Source: JANNBN01 sp031430595 (GTDB taxonomy: Bacteria; Actinomycetota; Acidimicrobiia; Acidimicrobiales; JANYDT01). Taken from it: a stretch of DNA of 64,000 nucleotides. A program made the position numbers and the translations under genes. Where the stretch lies: the NCBI GenBank assembly GCA_031430595.1, contig JANPBU010000052.1, positions 1 through 64,000 on the forward strand. Reading direction: 5' to 3'. The notes beneath the pieces were generated by a model. It made no database searches. It worked only from the letters and a program-made list of their open reading frames with translations, and was not told the origin of the DNA. This document shows, piece after piece, positions 7,032 through 17,032 of this stretch (position 1 is the first letter of the stretch; every line of letters begins with the position of its first letter).

Positions 7032-9155
7032 CTACGACTTAAACAAAAACTCACGCTCGTCATCGTCGACGAACAACCCGATTTCGTCGAGGAGATCTGC
7101 ATGATGTTCAAGCGTCGGGTCACGCTCCACAATCTCAACCGCGACCCTGCGAGCAACTGCAACTAACTCTCGGTCCCGTCGGAGCGACGCCAACCGCAAG
7201 TCGGTCCGACCCTTCTGTCGGGTTCCAAGAATGCTGCCTTCACCTCGCAACTCAAGGTCAACCTCGGCTAACTCGAACCCATCAGTCGACGCCTCGATAG
7301 CCTTCAGTCGCGCTTCACCGTCAGGGGTGTTTGGCTCGCCCAGCAAATAGCAATAGCTCTTATGAATGCCGCGACCAACACGCCCCCTCAACTGATGAAG
7401 TTGCGCAATACCAAACCGGTCAGATGACATGATGACCATCACGGTCGCATTCGGAACGTCGACACCCACCTCGATAACCGTCGTCGCAACCAATACGTCG
7501 ATACGCCCAGCCCGAAATTCGGCCATCACGGATTCCTTTTCGACGGAAGGCATCTGTCCGTGAAGCAGCGCAAGCCGCAAATCATGCAACTGCCCACCCC
7601 TCAGTTCTTCAAGGGTTTCTGTAGCCGATGCAGCCTGAATTTTTTCCGAACCTTCAACAAGCGGACATACTACGTACGCTTGGCGACCATTGGCCACCTC
7701 GGTTCGAAGATGCTCAAATGCCGAAGCTACCTCAAGGTCACCTCGCACCCACCGGGTTTCAATTGGGGTTCGCCCCGGCGGAAGTTCGTCGAGAATGGTC
7801 GAGTCAAGATCGCCATAAACAGTCATTGCTGCGGTCCGCGGAATCGGCGTAGCCGTCATCACCAGCACATCGGGGTCGCGGCCCGCACCCTTCGCCTTGA
7901 GGGCGGCGCGTTGTTCAACACCGAAGCGGTGTTGCTCGTCAATAACCACTACACCCAGGTGGCGGAATTCGACACCGTCGGAAATCAATGCATGCGTACC
8001 AATCAGCATGTCGACGGTTCCGCCAACCAACCCTGTGGCGAGTTCACGCCGCTCAGCAGCAGTCGTTCGATTGGTTAACAACTTAACCGACACCGGTCGT
8101 CGGCCCATGAGGTTCGAGGGGTCAAGGATTTCGAGATCTGCATTTGCTATCAACGACCGTATGCCAGCATAGTGTTGTTCAGCAAGAACTTCGGTTGGGG
8201 CCATCAGTGCTGCTTGAAACCCACTTGCCACACCGACCAGCATCGCGCTTACGGCCACGAGGGTTTTTCCGGCACCCACATCGCCTTGAAGCAGCCGGTG
8301 CATTGGAAGCGGGCCAGCCAAATCAACAGCGATCTCGTCAATCGCCCGCCGCTGAGCGCCGGTCAACGGAAACGGCAGCGACTCAAGGAATGGCGTTACA
8401 AGGGAAAGCCCACCCTTATGGGCAATACCAACGGCGTCACGTTCGAATGCACGCTTACGAAGAATCATGATGAGTTGCAGCCGTAAGAGTTCATCAAAGG
8501 CCAGCCGCTTTCGCGCTGCTTGGGCCGCACCCATCGATTCGGGCTGATGAATGTTATTCATCGCCCAGGTTCGACCCACCAGGTCAAGCTCATCGAGATA
8601 CTTCTCGGGTAACGGGTCAGAGAATTCGCCGGCGCGTCGAAGCCCTTCAGCTATCCATTCGCCCAGTTCCCAAGTGGTCAAACCACTCTTTTCTGACTGG
8701 GGGTAAAGGGGTACGACCTTGCCGGTTTTCGAACCAACCAAGTCAACGACCGGATTCGTCATTTGGCGCCGACCCTGGAACGAGTCGACCTTCCCGAAGA
8801 GAGCGATTTCGGTTCCGGGTTGCAGCTGCTTGGCCCGCCACGGCTGGTTGAAAAAAGTGGCCCGCAGATAACCCGAACCGTCGAAGACGTCGATCTCAAC
8901 CATCATGCGTCCCTGCCGGGTTTTACGTGATTCGCTACGTTTGACAACAGACAAAACCAAAGCCTCTGCCCCGATGACCAAATCGCGAATCGGTACCTCG
9001 TTCGTGCGATCAAGATACCGTCGCGGGAAGTAAGTAAGCAGATCAAGAATACTGACAACTTCTAATTCAGCAAGCCCTTTCAGGCGTTTGCGGCCAACGC
9101 CGTCAATACGCGAAACTTCTATTCCGGCAAGGCTTCGAAGGCGACGACCAATCAT
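7032..9155 (-). CDS. recG: ATP-dependent DNA helicase RecG
   Basis: RecG remodels stalled replication forks and Holliday junctions. From ATG 9155 the protein has 707 residues: an N-terminal helix-hairpin-helix-like stretch (SRIDGVGRKRLKGLAEL), the OB-fold wedge domain (VLSVVKRSESRKTRQGRMMVEIDVFDGSGYLRATFFNQPW), Walker A GDVGAGKT, motif II DEQH, ATPIPRT (motif III), and the C-terminal helicase lobe ending in QLRGRVGRG. The open frame extends upstream to 9260 but that part overlaps the DAK2 gene. ATG 9155 gives the typical RecG N-terminus and lies 17 nt after the upstream stop, consistent with one operon. No strong ribosome site is visible. Confidence 0.95.
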   Translation of the reverse strand: MIGRRLRSLAGIEVSRIDGVGRKRLKGLAELEVVSILDLLTYFPRRYLDRTNEVPIRDLVIGAEALVLSVVKRSESRKTRQGRMMVEIDVFDGSGYLRATFFNQPWRAKQLQPGTEIALFGKVDSFQGRRQMTNPVVDLVGSKTGKVVPLYPQSEKSGLTTWELGEWIAEGLRRAGEFSDPLPEKYLDELDLVGRTWAMNNIHQPESMGAAQAARKRLAFDELLRLQLIMILRKRAFERDAVGIAHKGGLSLVTPFLESLPFPLTGAQRRAIDEIAVDLAGPLPMHRLLQGDVGAGKTLVAVSAMLVGVASGFQAALMAPTEVLAEQHYAGIRSLIANADLEILDPSNLMGRRPVSVKLLTNRTTAAERRELATGLVGGTVDMLIGTHALISDGVEFRHLGVVVIDEQHRFGVEQRAALKAKGAGRDPDVLVMTATPIPRTAAMTVYGDLDSTILDELPPGRTPIETRWVRGDLEVASAFEHLRTEVANGRQAYVVCPLVEGSEKIQAASATETLEELRGGQLHDLRLALLHGQMPSVEKESVMAEFRAGRIDVLVATTVIEVGVDVPNATVMVIMSSDRFGIAQLHQLRGRVGRGIHKSYCYLLGEPNTPDGEARLKAIEASTDGFELAEVDLELRGEGSILGTRQKGRTDLRLASLRRDRELVAVARRVAVEIVERDPTLEHHADLLDEIGLFVDDDEREFLFKS

Positions 9156-9172
9156 CGGTAGGTAAGAAACGC

Positions 9173-10912
9173 TTACTCGACGCCAAGAAGGTATGGGTAC
9201 AGAGGTTGACCCCCTGCGTGCACTTCGGCAACAACATGCGGACGCTGATCGGCCAACCACTCAGTCAAACGACGAGTCTCGGCAGCGCTTGCTCCGTCGC
9301 CTTCAATCACCGTAACGATCTCGTGGTGATCTGCGACCAACTGGCCGAGAAGATCAACGAGGGTTTCGCCCAACGAAGCGTTGACCGAAACAATTCCGCC
9401 GTCACGAGCTATACCCAGCCAATCGCCTTCAGCAATCGGTCCAACATCGCACGTGGAATCACGAACGGCGCGGGTCACTTCACCGCTTACAACCGCTGCC
9501 GAAGCCGAACGCATTGCTGCTGCATTGGCGTCGATTAAGCCCGACGGGTCGTACTGCATTGCAGCCGCGAGACCTTCGGCCACACCCTTAGTAGCAATAA
9601 CTCTTACGGATTTTGACGTGAGCGGTGCGACCTGTTCGGCGACGGCAATGATGTTTTTGTTGTTCGGAAGAATAAGCACCGACTCAGACGGGCATGCCTC
9701 AACAGCAGCAAGCAGTTGGGCAGTCGATGGGTTCATCGACTGCCCACCGGTAACAACCTGCTGTACGCCAAGACTCAGGAAGAGACGCCGTATCCCTTCG
9801 CCGCTCGCAACAACTACTAAAGCGGTTTCAACTGGTTCGTTAGCGTGGGGCGACTGATCAACAATGTCGCTTCCTTTGGCCTCACGCACCCAACGCTCTT
9901 CTTCGATGCCGGCCGCTTCTTCAAGTAAATCGGTGACGCGAATGTTGCGAGGGCGACCGATTTCGATAGCAGCCTCGATCGCAGCACCAATATCGTCTGT
10001 GTGTATATGACAGTTCCAAAGACCGTCACCACCAACGACCACGATTGAGTCACCAATCGCCACCCACGCATTTTTGAAGCTATCGATTCGGCCGTCGTCT
10101 GCTTCAAGGTGGTACATCACCTCGTAGCGAAGTTCGGAAACGTCTTTGTCACCGGTTGTACCGACATCTGAGGCTCGACGCCCTGTTAGTTGACCGGGGG
10201 CCGAGTCTTCAACGTCAAGCAACGGAATGGGGCGGCCGTCGATCACCTGAAGTGCGGCGTCGAGTAGAAGCAAGTATCCGGATCCGCCAGAATCGACCAC
10301 ACCGGCAGCCTTGAGAACTGGAAGCAAGTCTGGAGTTTGTGCCAGCCCGATGGCAGCCTGATTTCTGGCCCCGACAACTACCTCAAGCAACGTCGCAACC
10401 ATAGTGAGCGCGTCCGCAGCGCCTTCGGCTGCACTTCGAGCCACCGTCAAGATGGTTCCCTCGATGGGTTTCATCACCGCGCTGTAGGCCGCTGATGAGG
10501 CTTCGGCGAGTGCCTGAGCAAATTCAGCACCACCCACCTGTTCGCTTTCTCGAAATCGGTTGGCGAGCCCTCGAAGAATCTGGCTGAGGATGACGCCCGA
10601 GTTGCCGCGTGCCCCCATGAGGGCTCCATGGCTTATTGCCGCACACAACGTTGACATCGACAGGTCGTGAGCATCGACGACGCCTCCCTTTTCGGCGGTT
10701 AGGTCGAGCTCGGCCACCACTGACTTCATCGTGAGAGCCATATTGGTTCCGGTGTCACCATCAGGCACCGGGTACACGTTTAGTCGGTTCAACGCCTCTT
10801 GGTTTAAAACCAGCGCATCGCGAAACGCCACAATGAGGTCGACGATCTGGGGGGCCCGAAGAACATCCGGAGGGGCCCGGAAGACGTCTGAAGGGCGGGC
10901 GGGATCTGACAT
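9173..10912 (-). CDS. DAK2 domain protein, FakA-like fatty acid kinase family
   Basis: The 579-residue protein has an N-terminal DhaL/DAK2 nucleotide-binding domain (LNVYPVPDGDTGTNMALT with its Asp cluster, SHGALMGARGNSGVILSQ) and a C-terminal region typical of the YloV/FakA family (LILPNNKNIIAVAEQV). Family members phosphorylate fatty acids bound to FakB partners; no FakB is visible in this window. It is transcribed towards recG and away from rpmB, an arrangement common in Gram-positive bacteria. The substrate is inferred from the family. Confidence 0.88.
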   Translation of the reverse strand: MSDPARPSDVFRAPPDVLRAPQIVDLIVAFRDALVLNQEALNRLNVYPVPDGDTGTNMALTMKSVVAELDLTAEKGGVVDAHDLSMSTLCAAISHGALMGARGNSGVILSQILRGLANRFRESEQVGGAEFAQALAEASSAAYSAVMKPIEGTILTVARSAAEGAADALTMVATLLEVVVGARNQAAIGLAQTPDLLPVLKAAGVVDSGGSGYLLLLDAALQVIDGRPIPLLDVEDSAPGQLTGRRASDVGTTGDKDVSELRYEVMYHLEADDGRIDSFKNAWVAIGDSIVVVGGDGLWNCHIHTDDIGAAIEAAIEIGRPRNIRVTDLLEEAAGIEEERWVREAKGSDIVDQSPHANEPVETALVVVASGEGIRRLFLSLGVQQVVTGGQSMNPSTAQLLAAVEACPSESVLILPNNKNIIAVAEQVAPLTSKSVRVIATKGVAEGLAAAMQYDPSGLIDANAAAMRSASAAVVSGEVTRAVRDSTCDVGPIAEGDWLGIARDGGIVSVNASLGETLVDLLGQLVADHHEIVTVIEGDGASAAETRRLTEWLADQRPHVVAEVHAGGQPLYPYLLGVE

Positions 10913-11005
10913 AGGGCGACGATGCTATCCTTTCCGGGTTCATGGACGGCCTGGGGCTGTCTCAATGTCGTACTCATGTTGTAAAAGTAGAACCAGGACA
11001 AAATC

Positions 11006-11194
11006 ATGGCCTCAGTTTGTGAAGTATGTGGAAAAAAGCCGTCGTTTGGCAAGAGTGTTAGCCATTCGCACGTGCGCACCAGTCGCCGCTGGAACCCAAA
11101 TATCCAGAGTGTTCGGGCCATTGTTAAGGGTTCACCGAAGCGTGTTGAAGTGTGTACCGGCTGCCTTCGCGCCGGTAAAGTCGTCAAGGCTTAG
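11006..11194 (+). CDS. rpmB: 50S ribosomal protein L28
   Basis: The 62-residue protein has the L28 pattern: ASVCEVCGKKPSFGKSVSHSH, R-rich WNPNIQSVR, and a second CxxC (VCTGCLRAGKVVKA). The two CxxC pairs suggest a zinc-binding (C+) form. An AGGACA site precedes the ATG. It is divergent from the DAK2-recG pair. Confidence 0.95.
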   Translation: MASVCEVCGKKPSFGKSVSHSHVRTSRRWNPNIQSVRAIVKGSPKRVEVCTGCLRAGKVVKA

Positions 11195-11242
11195 AGAGTT
11201 TCAGCGTTTCGCGTAGAAATGAAACCCGGTTAGTACTCCACC

Positions 11243-13030
11243 TTGTCTTACGATGGGGATGTGGGATCTCCAGGCTATTTTCCTCAAGAAGCCGAAATTA
11301 CGGATGAGCCCGCGCCACCAGTAGAACGGCCTCGGCTCCTCGTTTCGGGCGACCTGGCTGCAATGGGTTTTATGCAATCGCCAGATGGTGCAGCGATTGT
11401 TGACGGGCATGGCATTGTTCTAGCCTCGAATGCCGCGTGGGATGAGTTCGCACATGCTCAGCCGGGAACTCTTGTTCCCGATCACACCCTCACGGGTGAC
11501 GCCGAACATCGAGTTGATCTCGTCGATCACTACGAGCGCCTCGGGGTTCACGACCCTACGTTTGCTGCTCTCGCGCAGGGTTTGGTAGGGGTTCTCGGTC
11601 ATTCCCGACCCCTCTACGAGCGCGATTTCGAAGTTACCGATGCGGGCGCGCCGCGAACCATTCAAGTTCGGGTGGTGCCAATGATTGACGGTGCCCAAAT
11701 CGTGCTGACCGACGTCACCGAGCGAAAACGAACCGAGGCCGCACTCATTCACGAGGCCATGCATGACCCACTGACCGGGATTGCGAACCGTGCCCTGTTC
11801 GCCGATCGGCTCGAACATGCGCTTCGCCGAGCTGTTCGTCACGACACGCCCGATGTGGCTGTACTGATGATCGATCTCGATCACTTCAAACAGGTCAACG
11901 ATCAATATGGCCACCAGGAAGCCGATCTGGTGTTGGCTGCGATTGCCAAACGGTTAGCGAGCAGTTCGCGGCCCGGCGATACGGTTGCTCGTATTGGCGG
12001 CGACGAATTCGCAGTGATCTGCGAAGGGGTTCCTGATAGCCGCCTCGGCATGCGGATCGCTCAGCGACTGCTCAACATTTGTAGTCAGCCCGTGATGTTG
12101 TCAACGGGTGAGCTCGAGGTGTCAATGTCGATCGGGATGGCCATTTCGACACCCGATTCGCTTCAAGGCCACCAGCTGATTGCCCAGGCCGACACTGCGC
12201 TCTATCGCTCGAAGCTAGCCGGACGAAACCGAGTCGAGTTGTTCGACGAAACGCTTAAGGCCGAAGTGACGGCCAGGCTGAGCGTTGAACGTGATCTTCG
12301 CTCGGCCCTGGAACGCAATGAGTTTGAGCTTCGCTATCAACCAATGATTGACTTGCAAACTGGGGTGGTGGCAGGTGCCGAGGCACTGATTCGCTGGCGG
12401 CATCCAGTTGAAGGAATGTTGTCGCCCGATCGATTCATTCCCATCGCCGAAGAAAGTGGACTGATCGTAACGCTTGGTCTTTGGGTGCTCGAAGAGGCCT
12501 GTGCGCAAGCGGTTCAATGGCGATCACCCGACATGACCATCTCGGTAAACGTGTCGGGCCGCCAAATTCAAGACCCCGATTTGGTTACTCATGTGGTTGA
12601 AATTCTTGATCGAACCGGCCTTCCGCCCGAACGTCTGGTGTTGGAAATTACCGAGTCAGTGTTGATGTTTGACGGTGCCAAGGCCGCTCAGCGTTTGGCT
12701 CAACTTCGTCGTCTTGGGGTAAAAATCGCGCTCGACGACTTCGGAACCGGGTTTAGTTCGCTCAGCTATCTGCATCGTTTTCCGGTAGATGCCGTCAAAA
12801 TCGACCGGTCGTTTATCGAGGCTTTAGGGACCGACGCTCACTCGTCTGCCATTGTGACCGCGATCATTTCGATGACGTCGGCGCTTGGAATCGCAGCAAT
12901 TGCCGAGGGTGTTGAGACGTTGGCCCAGCTCACAGCGGTGCGCGAGTTGGGGTCAACCCAAGCCCAGGGGTTCTATTTTGCTGAACCCCTCGACGCTGAA
13001 GCACTGCAACTCTTCACTAACGCTGCGTAA
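11243..13030 (+). CDS. PAS-GGDEF-EAL c-di-GMP signalling protein
   Basis: The N-terminal half (to about residue 160) is a PAS-like sensor ending in VLTDVTERKRTEAALIHEA. It is followed by a diguanylate cyclase domain with an intact GGDEF at about residue 251 and an RPGD inhibitory I-site five residues before it. The phosphodiesterase domain has AEALIRW, DDFGTGFSS and VKIDRSFI. Both active sites look complete, so it may make or degrade c-di-GMP, with PAS input deciding. No membrane segment is seen, so it should be cytoplasmic. The start is uncertain: TTG 11243 is the longest form, and GTG 11261 or ATG 11363 are alternatives. It may control surface traits, but no target is visible. Confidence 0.9.
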   Translation: MSYDGDVGSPGYFPQEAEITDEPAPPVERPRLLVSGDLAAMGFMQSPDGAAIVDGHGIVLASNAAWDEFAHAQPGTLVPDHTLTGDAEHRVDLVDHYERLGVHDPTFAALAQGLVGVLGHSRPLYERDFEVTDAGAPRTIQVRVVPMIDGAQIVLTDVTERKRTEAALIHEAMHDPLTGIANRALFADRLEHALRRAVRHDTPDVAVLMIDLDHFKQVNDQYGHQEADLVLAAIAKRLASSSRPGDTVARIGGDEFAVICEGVPDSRLGMRIAQRLLNICSQPVMLSTGELEVSMSIGMAISTPDSLQGHQLIAQADTALYRSKLAGRNRVELFDETLKAEVTARLSVERDLRSALERNEFELRYQPMIDLQTGVVAGAEALIRWRHPVEGMLSPDRFIPIAEESGLIVTLGLWVLEEACAQAVQWRSPDMTISVNVSGRQIQDPDLVTHVVEILDRTGLPPERLVLEITESVLMFDGAKAAQRLAQLRRLGVKIALDDFGTGFSSLSYLHRFPVDAVKIDRSFIEALGTDAHSSAIVTAIISMTSALGIAAIAEGVETLAQLTAVRELGSTQAQGFYFAEPLDAEALQLFTNAA

Positions 13031-13709
13031 TACCTCGCCTGTATCTTGACGGGCTCGGTGCCCAACTTGAACTCGTCGCCGTTTTCGAGGACGAGAAGCG
13101 GTGTGTCCCCGTTTATCTCGGCAAAGACTCACGATACGTTCGGCCCGAGTTCGGACGGGCAGCTTAAATACTTGTCGGTGCACACGTTGTTTTACCGGTC
13201 TCCTTGGCATCTTGGCTCCGATGGTCAGGTTTCACCTATTCATCGCGAATTATTCGGTTTGGCTCACGCTCCCCGTTTCACGTACGAACGAAGTCCTCTT
13301 CTTCGTTCGTCCCGTAATGAATCGAACGTTGTTGAGTAACTGAGTCCCTTCTCTGTTCGTCCCGTAATGAATTGGATGGTTACGACGGATCATTACGGGA
13401 CGAATCGACACGGCGTTTGAAAATGACCGATCATTACGGAACGAATCAACAGGGGGTGCCGGTACGTCCCGAAACCTAGGGGCCATAAACGCAACAAGGC
13501 TGCGTCGCGTACGTTTCGCCGGTGTTGTCAAGCAACGCCCTGTTGCGTACGAACGGCCACCACCAATGGTCGGCCATCGTTAGAAGTGATGAAATGTAGG
13601 TTTCGTAGCGTTTAAATTGATATTTCGCGGCTACTCGGTTCACAATATGGGGGTCGATAACTGCAGGTAGCCTCTTGGGCGATTCAATCGACACACGGAG
13701 GTAGTTCCC
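13031..13709. other. Long gene-free stretch with repeat cluster
   Basis: About 680 bp without a convincing gene. Small open frames here have no recognisable family, overlap one another and are interrupted by the repeats. The middle holds four copies of a 15-bp motif (annotated separately). The right part holds short inverted segments (for example near 13550-13580) and the ribosome site for the cold-shock-like gene. Confidence 0.6.
13306..13445. repeat. Four copies of a 15-bp motif, two direct and two inverted
   Basis: TTCGTCCCGTAATGA occurs at 13306-13320 and 13356-13370, exactly 50 bp apart. Its reverse complement occurs perfectly at 13390-13404 and with one mismatch at 13431-13445. The inner pair is a perfect 15-bp inverted repeat with a 19-nt loop and the outer pair can also pair. 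There is no U-tract, so this is not a simple terminator. It may be a protein-binding array, a REP-like element or an RNA structure. Confidence 0.8.
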
Positions 13710-13940
13710 ATGCAGGGAGTCGTCAAGTCATATGACCCAGCCACACGCCAAGGCGTGCTGTTGCGCGACGATCCAGCTCGCTCTGAATACGACTTGGCCG
13801 ATGACGCCCTGGTCGGATCAGTGTTTCGCATGCTTCGTCAAGGTCAACGAGTGATCTTCGACACCAATGCGGAAGGTCTAGCCACAACGGTGCGGCTGGG
13901 CTCTGAGATTGATATGGGAACTCCCGACTTTACCGAGTAG
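13710..13940 (+). CDS. Cold-shock-domain-like small protein
   Basis: A 76-residue protein with a strong GGAGG ribosome site. The sequence (QGVVKSYDPATRQGVLLRDD, GSVFRMLRQGQRVIFDTN, ATTVRLGSEID) follows the beta-barrel pattern of cold shock proteins. The classical aromatic RNP motifs are mostly missing, so nucleic-acid binding may be altered. It lies 55 bp before pckG on the same strand. Confidence 0.65.
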   Translation: MQGVVKSYDPATRQGVLLRDDPARSEYDLADDALVGSVFRMLRQGQRVIFDTNAEGLATTVRLGSEIDMGTPDFTE

Positions 13941-13995
13941 TAAGCGTACTGAGTAATACGTCGAGAGCAGTACACGCACAAAGGAGTGCGCCAAC

Positions 13996-15816
13996 ATGAG
14001 CACTATCGAGTCGACCACACTCACCACCAATCGCAAGTTGATTGACTGGGTAGCCCAAGTTTGCGCGCTCACCACGCCCGACCGCGTTGAATGGTGTGAC
14101 GGGTCGCCAGAGGAATACGACCGCCTCTGCCAGTTGCTGGTCGACCAAGGCACCTTCACCCGTCTCGACGATGCGAAACGGCCAAACAGCTACCTCGCAA
14201 GCAGTGACCCAAGCGACGTGGCTCGGGTGGAAGATCGGACGTTCATTTGCAGCGACTCAGCTATTGATGCTGGCCCGTCGAACAACTGGCGCGACCCGGC
14301 CGAAATGCGCACCACGCTCAATGGATTGTTCGCTGGTTGTATGGCTGGTCGCACCATGTACGTCGTTCCGTTTTCGATGGGTCCACTTGGTTCACCGATT
14401 GCCCACATCGGCGTCGAATTGACTGATTCGGCCTACGTTGCGGTTTCGATGCGCATTATGGCCCGCATGGGCTCGAAGGTGCTTGACGTACTCGGAGACG
14501 GCGAATTTGTTCCGTGTCTGCATTCCGTGGGCGCACCGCTCGCCGTCGGCGAAACAAGCGCTTCGTGGCCGTGCAATGGCGACAACAAATACATTGTGCA
14601 CTTTCCGAATACCCGTGAAATTTGGAGTTTCGGATCGGGTTACGGCGGTAATGCCCTGTTGGGTAAGAAATGTTTCGCGTTACGTATCGCTTCGGTTATG
14701 GCCCGTCAAAACGGCTGGCTCGCCGAGCACATGTTGATCCTTGGGCTCACCTCGCCGAGCGGTGAAAAGAAGTACATCGCCGCCGCGTTTCCATCTGCAT
14801 GCGGAAAAACGAACTTGGCGATGCTCGTACCAACCATTCCAGGCTGGAAGGTTGAAACCGTAGGCGACGATATTTGTTGGATGAAATTTGGCGCAGACGG
14901 GCGCCTCTACGCCATCAACCCTGAAGCGGGCTTCTTCGGCGTGGCGCCAGGAACCGGGCTGGAAACAAACCCGAATGCTATGGCCACCATTTGGGGCAAC
15001 TCGATATTCACCAACGTTGCCCTCACCGAGGACGGCGATGTGTGGTGGGAAGGTATGACGCCGACTCCCCCGGCGACTGCCACCGATTGGAAAGGTAACG
15101 CCTGGACCCCCGCATCTGAGACGACGGCGGCACATCCGAATGCGCGATTCACTACCCCGGCCGCGCAGTGCCCGTCAATTGCCCCAGAATGGGAAGACCC
15201 AGCCGGTGTGCCGATCTCTGCGATTCTGTTTGGTGGTCGACGAGCGTCAACGGTACCGTTGGTTACCGAATCACTCTCGTGGAATCACGGTGTGTTTATG
15301 GGAGCCACGGTGGCCTCAGAAACCACAGCAGCACAAGCTGGTGCCGTTGGAAACCTTCGATTTGACCCATTCGCCATGTTGCCGTTCTGCGGGTACAACA
15401 TGGCCGACTACATCGCGCACTGGTTGAGTATTGGTACCGCAACCGACGCCGCCAAGCTACCGAAAATTTTCGCAGTGAACTGGTTTCGTAAGTCTGCAGA
15501 AGGATCATTTTTGTGGCCCGGATACGGCGAAAATTCTCGGGTACTGAAATGGGTCGTGCAGCGGGTCTCGGCTGATCCTTCTGGTGCATCCGTTGAAACG
15601 CCTATCGGAAACGTTCCAGCACCCGGCGCACTCGATGTCGACGGCTTATCACTTTCGGCCGAGACGCTTGAGACCGTGCTTCGAGTGAACGTTGACGACT
15701 GGGCCGCTGAACTGCCAAAAATCTCCGCCCACTTTGAACACTTCGGATCACGACTACCCGACGAGATGCACCACCAACTCGCCTTACTCACAGAGCGCTT
15801 AGGCATCGAAGCGTGA
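13996..15816 (+). CDS. pckG: Phosphoenolpyruvate carboxykinase (GTP)
   Basis: Converts oxaloacetate and GTP to phosphoenolpyruvate, GDP and CO2 in gluconeogenesis. The 606 residues match the GTP-type enzyme: FPSACGKTNLAML (kinase motif with the reactive Cys, about residue 265), VGDDICWMKFG, the family N-terminal substrate-binding pattern, and FGGRRASTVPLV. AAAGGAG precedes the ATG at good spacing. GTP-type PEPCK is usual in actinobacteria. With the malic enzyme and kgd in this window it covers the C4/C3 node. Confidence 0.97.
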   Translation: MSTIESTTLTTNRKLIDWVAQVCALTTPDRVEWCDGSPEEYDRLCQLLVDQGTFTRLDDAKRPNSYLASSDPSDVARVEDRTFICSDSAIDAGPSNNWRDPAEMRTTLNGLFAGCMAGRTMYVVPFSMGPLGSPIAHIGVELTDSAYVAVSMRIMARMGSKVLDVLGDGEFVPCLHSVGAPLAVGETSASWPCNGDNKYIVHFPNTREIWSFGSGYGGNALLGKKCFALRIASVMARQNGWLAEHMLILGLTSPSGEKKYIAAAFPSACGKTNLAMLVPTIPGWKVETVGDDICWMKFGADGRLYAINPEAGFFGVAPGTGLETNPNAMATIWGNSIFTNVALTEDGDVWWEGMTPTPPATATDWKGNAWTPASETTAAHPNARFTTPAAQCPSIAPEWEDPAGVPISAILFGGRRASTVPLVTESLSWNHGVFMGATVASETTAAQAGAVGNLRFDPFAMLPFCGYNMADYIAHWLSIGTATDAAKLPKIFAVNWFRKSAEGSFLWPGYGENSRVLKWVVQRVSADPSGASVETPIGNVPAPGALDVDGLSLSAETLETVLRVNVDDWAAELPKISAHFEHFGSRLPDEMHHQLALLTERLGIEA

Positions 15817-15871
15817 ATCGAGCCTGACCGGCTTGTAGTGCTGCTCAGCTTGTAGGTTGGGAGTGATGAGC

Positions 15872-16966
15872 ATGTTGAGCGTTCCGGTTCCGAAAAAGAC
15901 CCTTACTGCATCGCCGTATGTCGCGGGTCGACCTATTGACGATGTGGCCCGTGAGCTTGGTCTTGACCCGGCCACGATTGTGAAATTGGCGTCAAACGAG
16001 AACCCTCTCGGCATGTCGCCGCACGCTGCGAAGGCCATTATTGGTCTCGATTTGGCTCGGTATCCCGATTCAAATGCTCATCACCTGAAGGCGGTTATTG
16101 CGGCCCACCACAACGTTGACCCGTCGTGGGTGACGGTAGGTACCGGAAGCGAAAACCTTATTCACCTGGTGGCGCAGGCGTTTCTTGAGCCGGGCAAAAA
16201 TGGGGTGAGTTCGCAGTATTCGTTCATTGTGTTCCAACAGGCCGTCCATAACGTTGGGGCAACGAATGTCGTCGTGCCAGCAGACAATCTGGGCAATGAC
16301 TTAAACGGTTTACTCTCAGCTATCACTGAAGATACCGTCGCGTTGTATATCGCTAACCCAAACAACCCCACCGGCACGTTTGTTACTCCTGTAGCGATGG
16401 CTTCGTTTCTTGAGCAGGTTCCGAGCAGGGTTATCGTGTTGATCGACGAGGCATACAACGAATTCTTGCCTGAAGAACATCGCTTCGACGGAACGCAATA
16501 CGTGCAAATGTTTCCCAATGTTGTAGTGACACGTACGTTCTCGAAGGTGTACGGCTTGGCCGGCCTCCGGGTTGGATACGCAGTTTCTCATCCGCAGGTA
16601 GCCGACTACATGAACCGCCTTCGATTTGTATTTAATGTGAACGAGGTAGCCCAAGCGGCTGCGGCGGCTGCCTTGACCGATTACGACTTTATTAAGCAGA
16701 GTTACGAACTCAACCTCACGGAATTGGCACGAGTGCAGGGTGCTCTTGGGGCCATGGGGGTGTCGTTTGTACCATCGATGGCTAACTTTGTGATGTTCAA
16801 CGTGCCAGAAGCCCTTGCAGTGAACGATCGACTACTTCGCCTCGGCGTAATCATTCGCCCAATGGCTATGTACGGCCTCACCGACTGGTTGCGGGTGTCT
16901 ATCGGCCTTCCTGAAGAAAACACCCGCTTCCTTGAGGCACTGACGACCGCTTTGCAACCCGTCTAG
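15872..16966 (+). CDS. hisC: Histidinol-phosphate aminotransferase
   Basis: A PLP-dependent fold-type I aminotransferase of about 364 residues. The motifs are SPYVAGRPIDDVARELG, KLASNENPLG, NPNNPTG, IDEAYNEF, and the PLP lysine in TFSKVYGLAGLRVGYA. It would make histidinol phosphate from imidazole-acetol phosphate, but no other his genes are nearby; related enzymes also act on aromatic amino acids. Starts at TTG 15857 and ATG 15866 are possible. ATG 15872 has GGGAG (15859-15863) at ideal spacing. Confidence 0.9.
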   Translation: MLSVPVPKKTLTASPYVAGRPIDDVARELGLDPATIVKLASNENPLGMSPHAAKAIIGLDLARYPDSNAHHLKAVIAAHHNVDPSWVTVGTGSENLIHLVAQAFLEPGKNGVSSQYSFIVFQQAVHNVGATNVVVPADNLGNDLNGLLSAITEDTVALYIANPNNPTGTFVTPVAMASFLEQVPSRVIVLIDEAYNEFLPEEHRFDGTQYVQMFPNVVVTRTFSKVYGLAGLRVGYAVSHPQVADYMNRLRFVFNVNEVAQAAAAAALTDYDFIKQSYELNLTELARVQGALGAMGVSFVPSMANFVMFNVPEALAVNDRLLRLGVIIRPMAMYGLTDWLRVSIGLPEENTRFLEALTTALQPV

Positions 16967-17032
16967 CTAGCGTTTCTTCGAGGCACACGATCGGGGGCGG
17001 CCACCGATATCTGTCGTGGGGCCGTTACGCTA

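Noticed and set aside
13306..13445. CRISPR array
   Set aside because: The four copies are in both orientations with unequal spacing, and no cas genes are near.
13046..13694. Small open frames in the 680-bp gap
   Set aside because: They overlap each other and the repeat cluster and show no recognisable family or good ribosome site.
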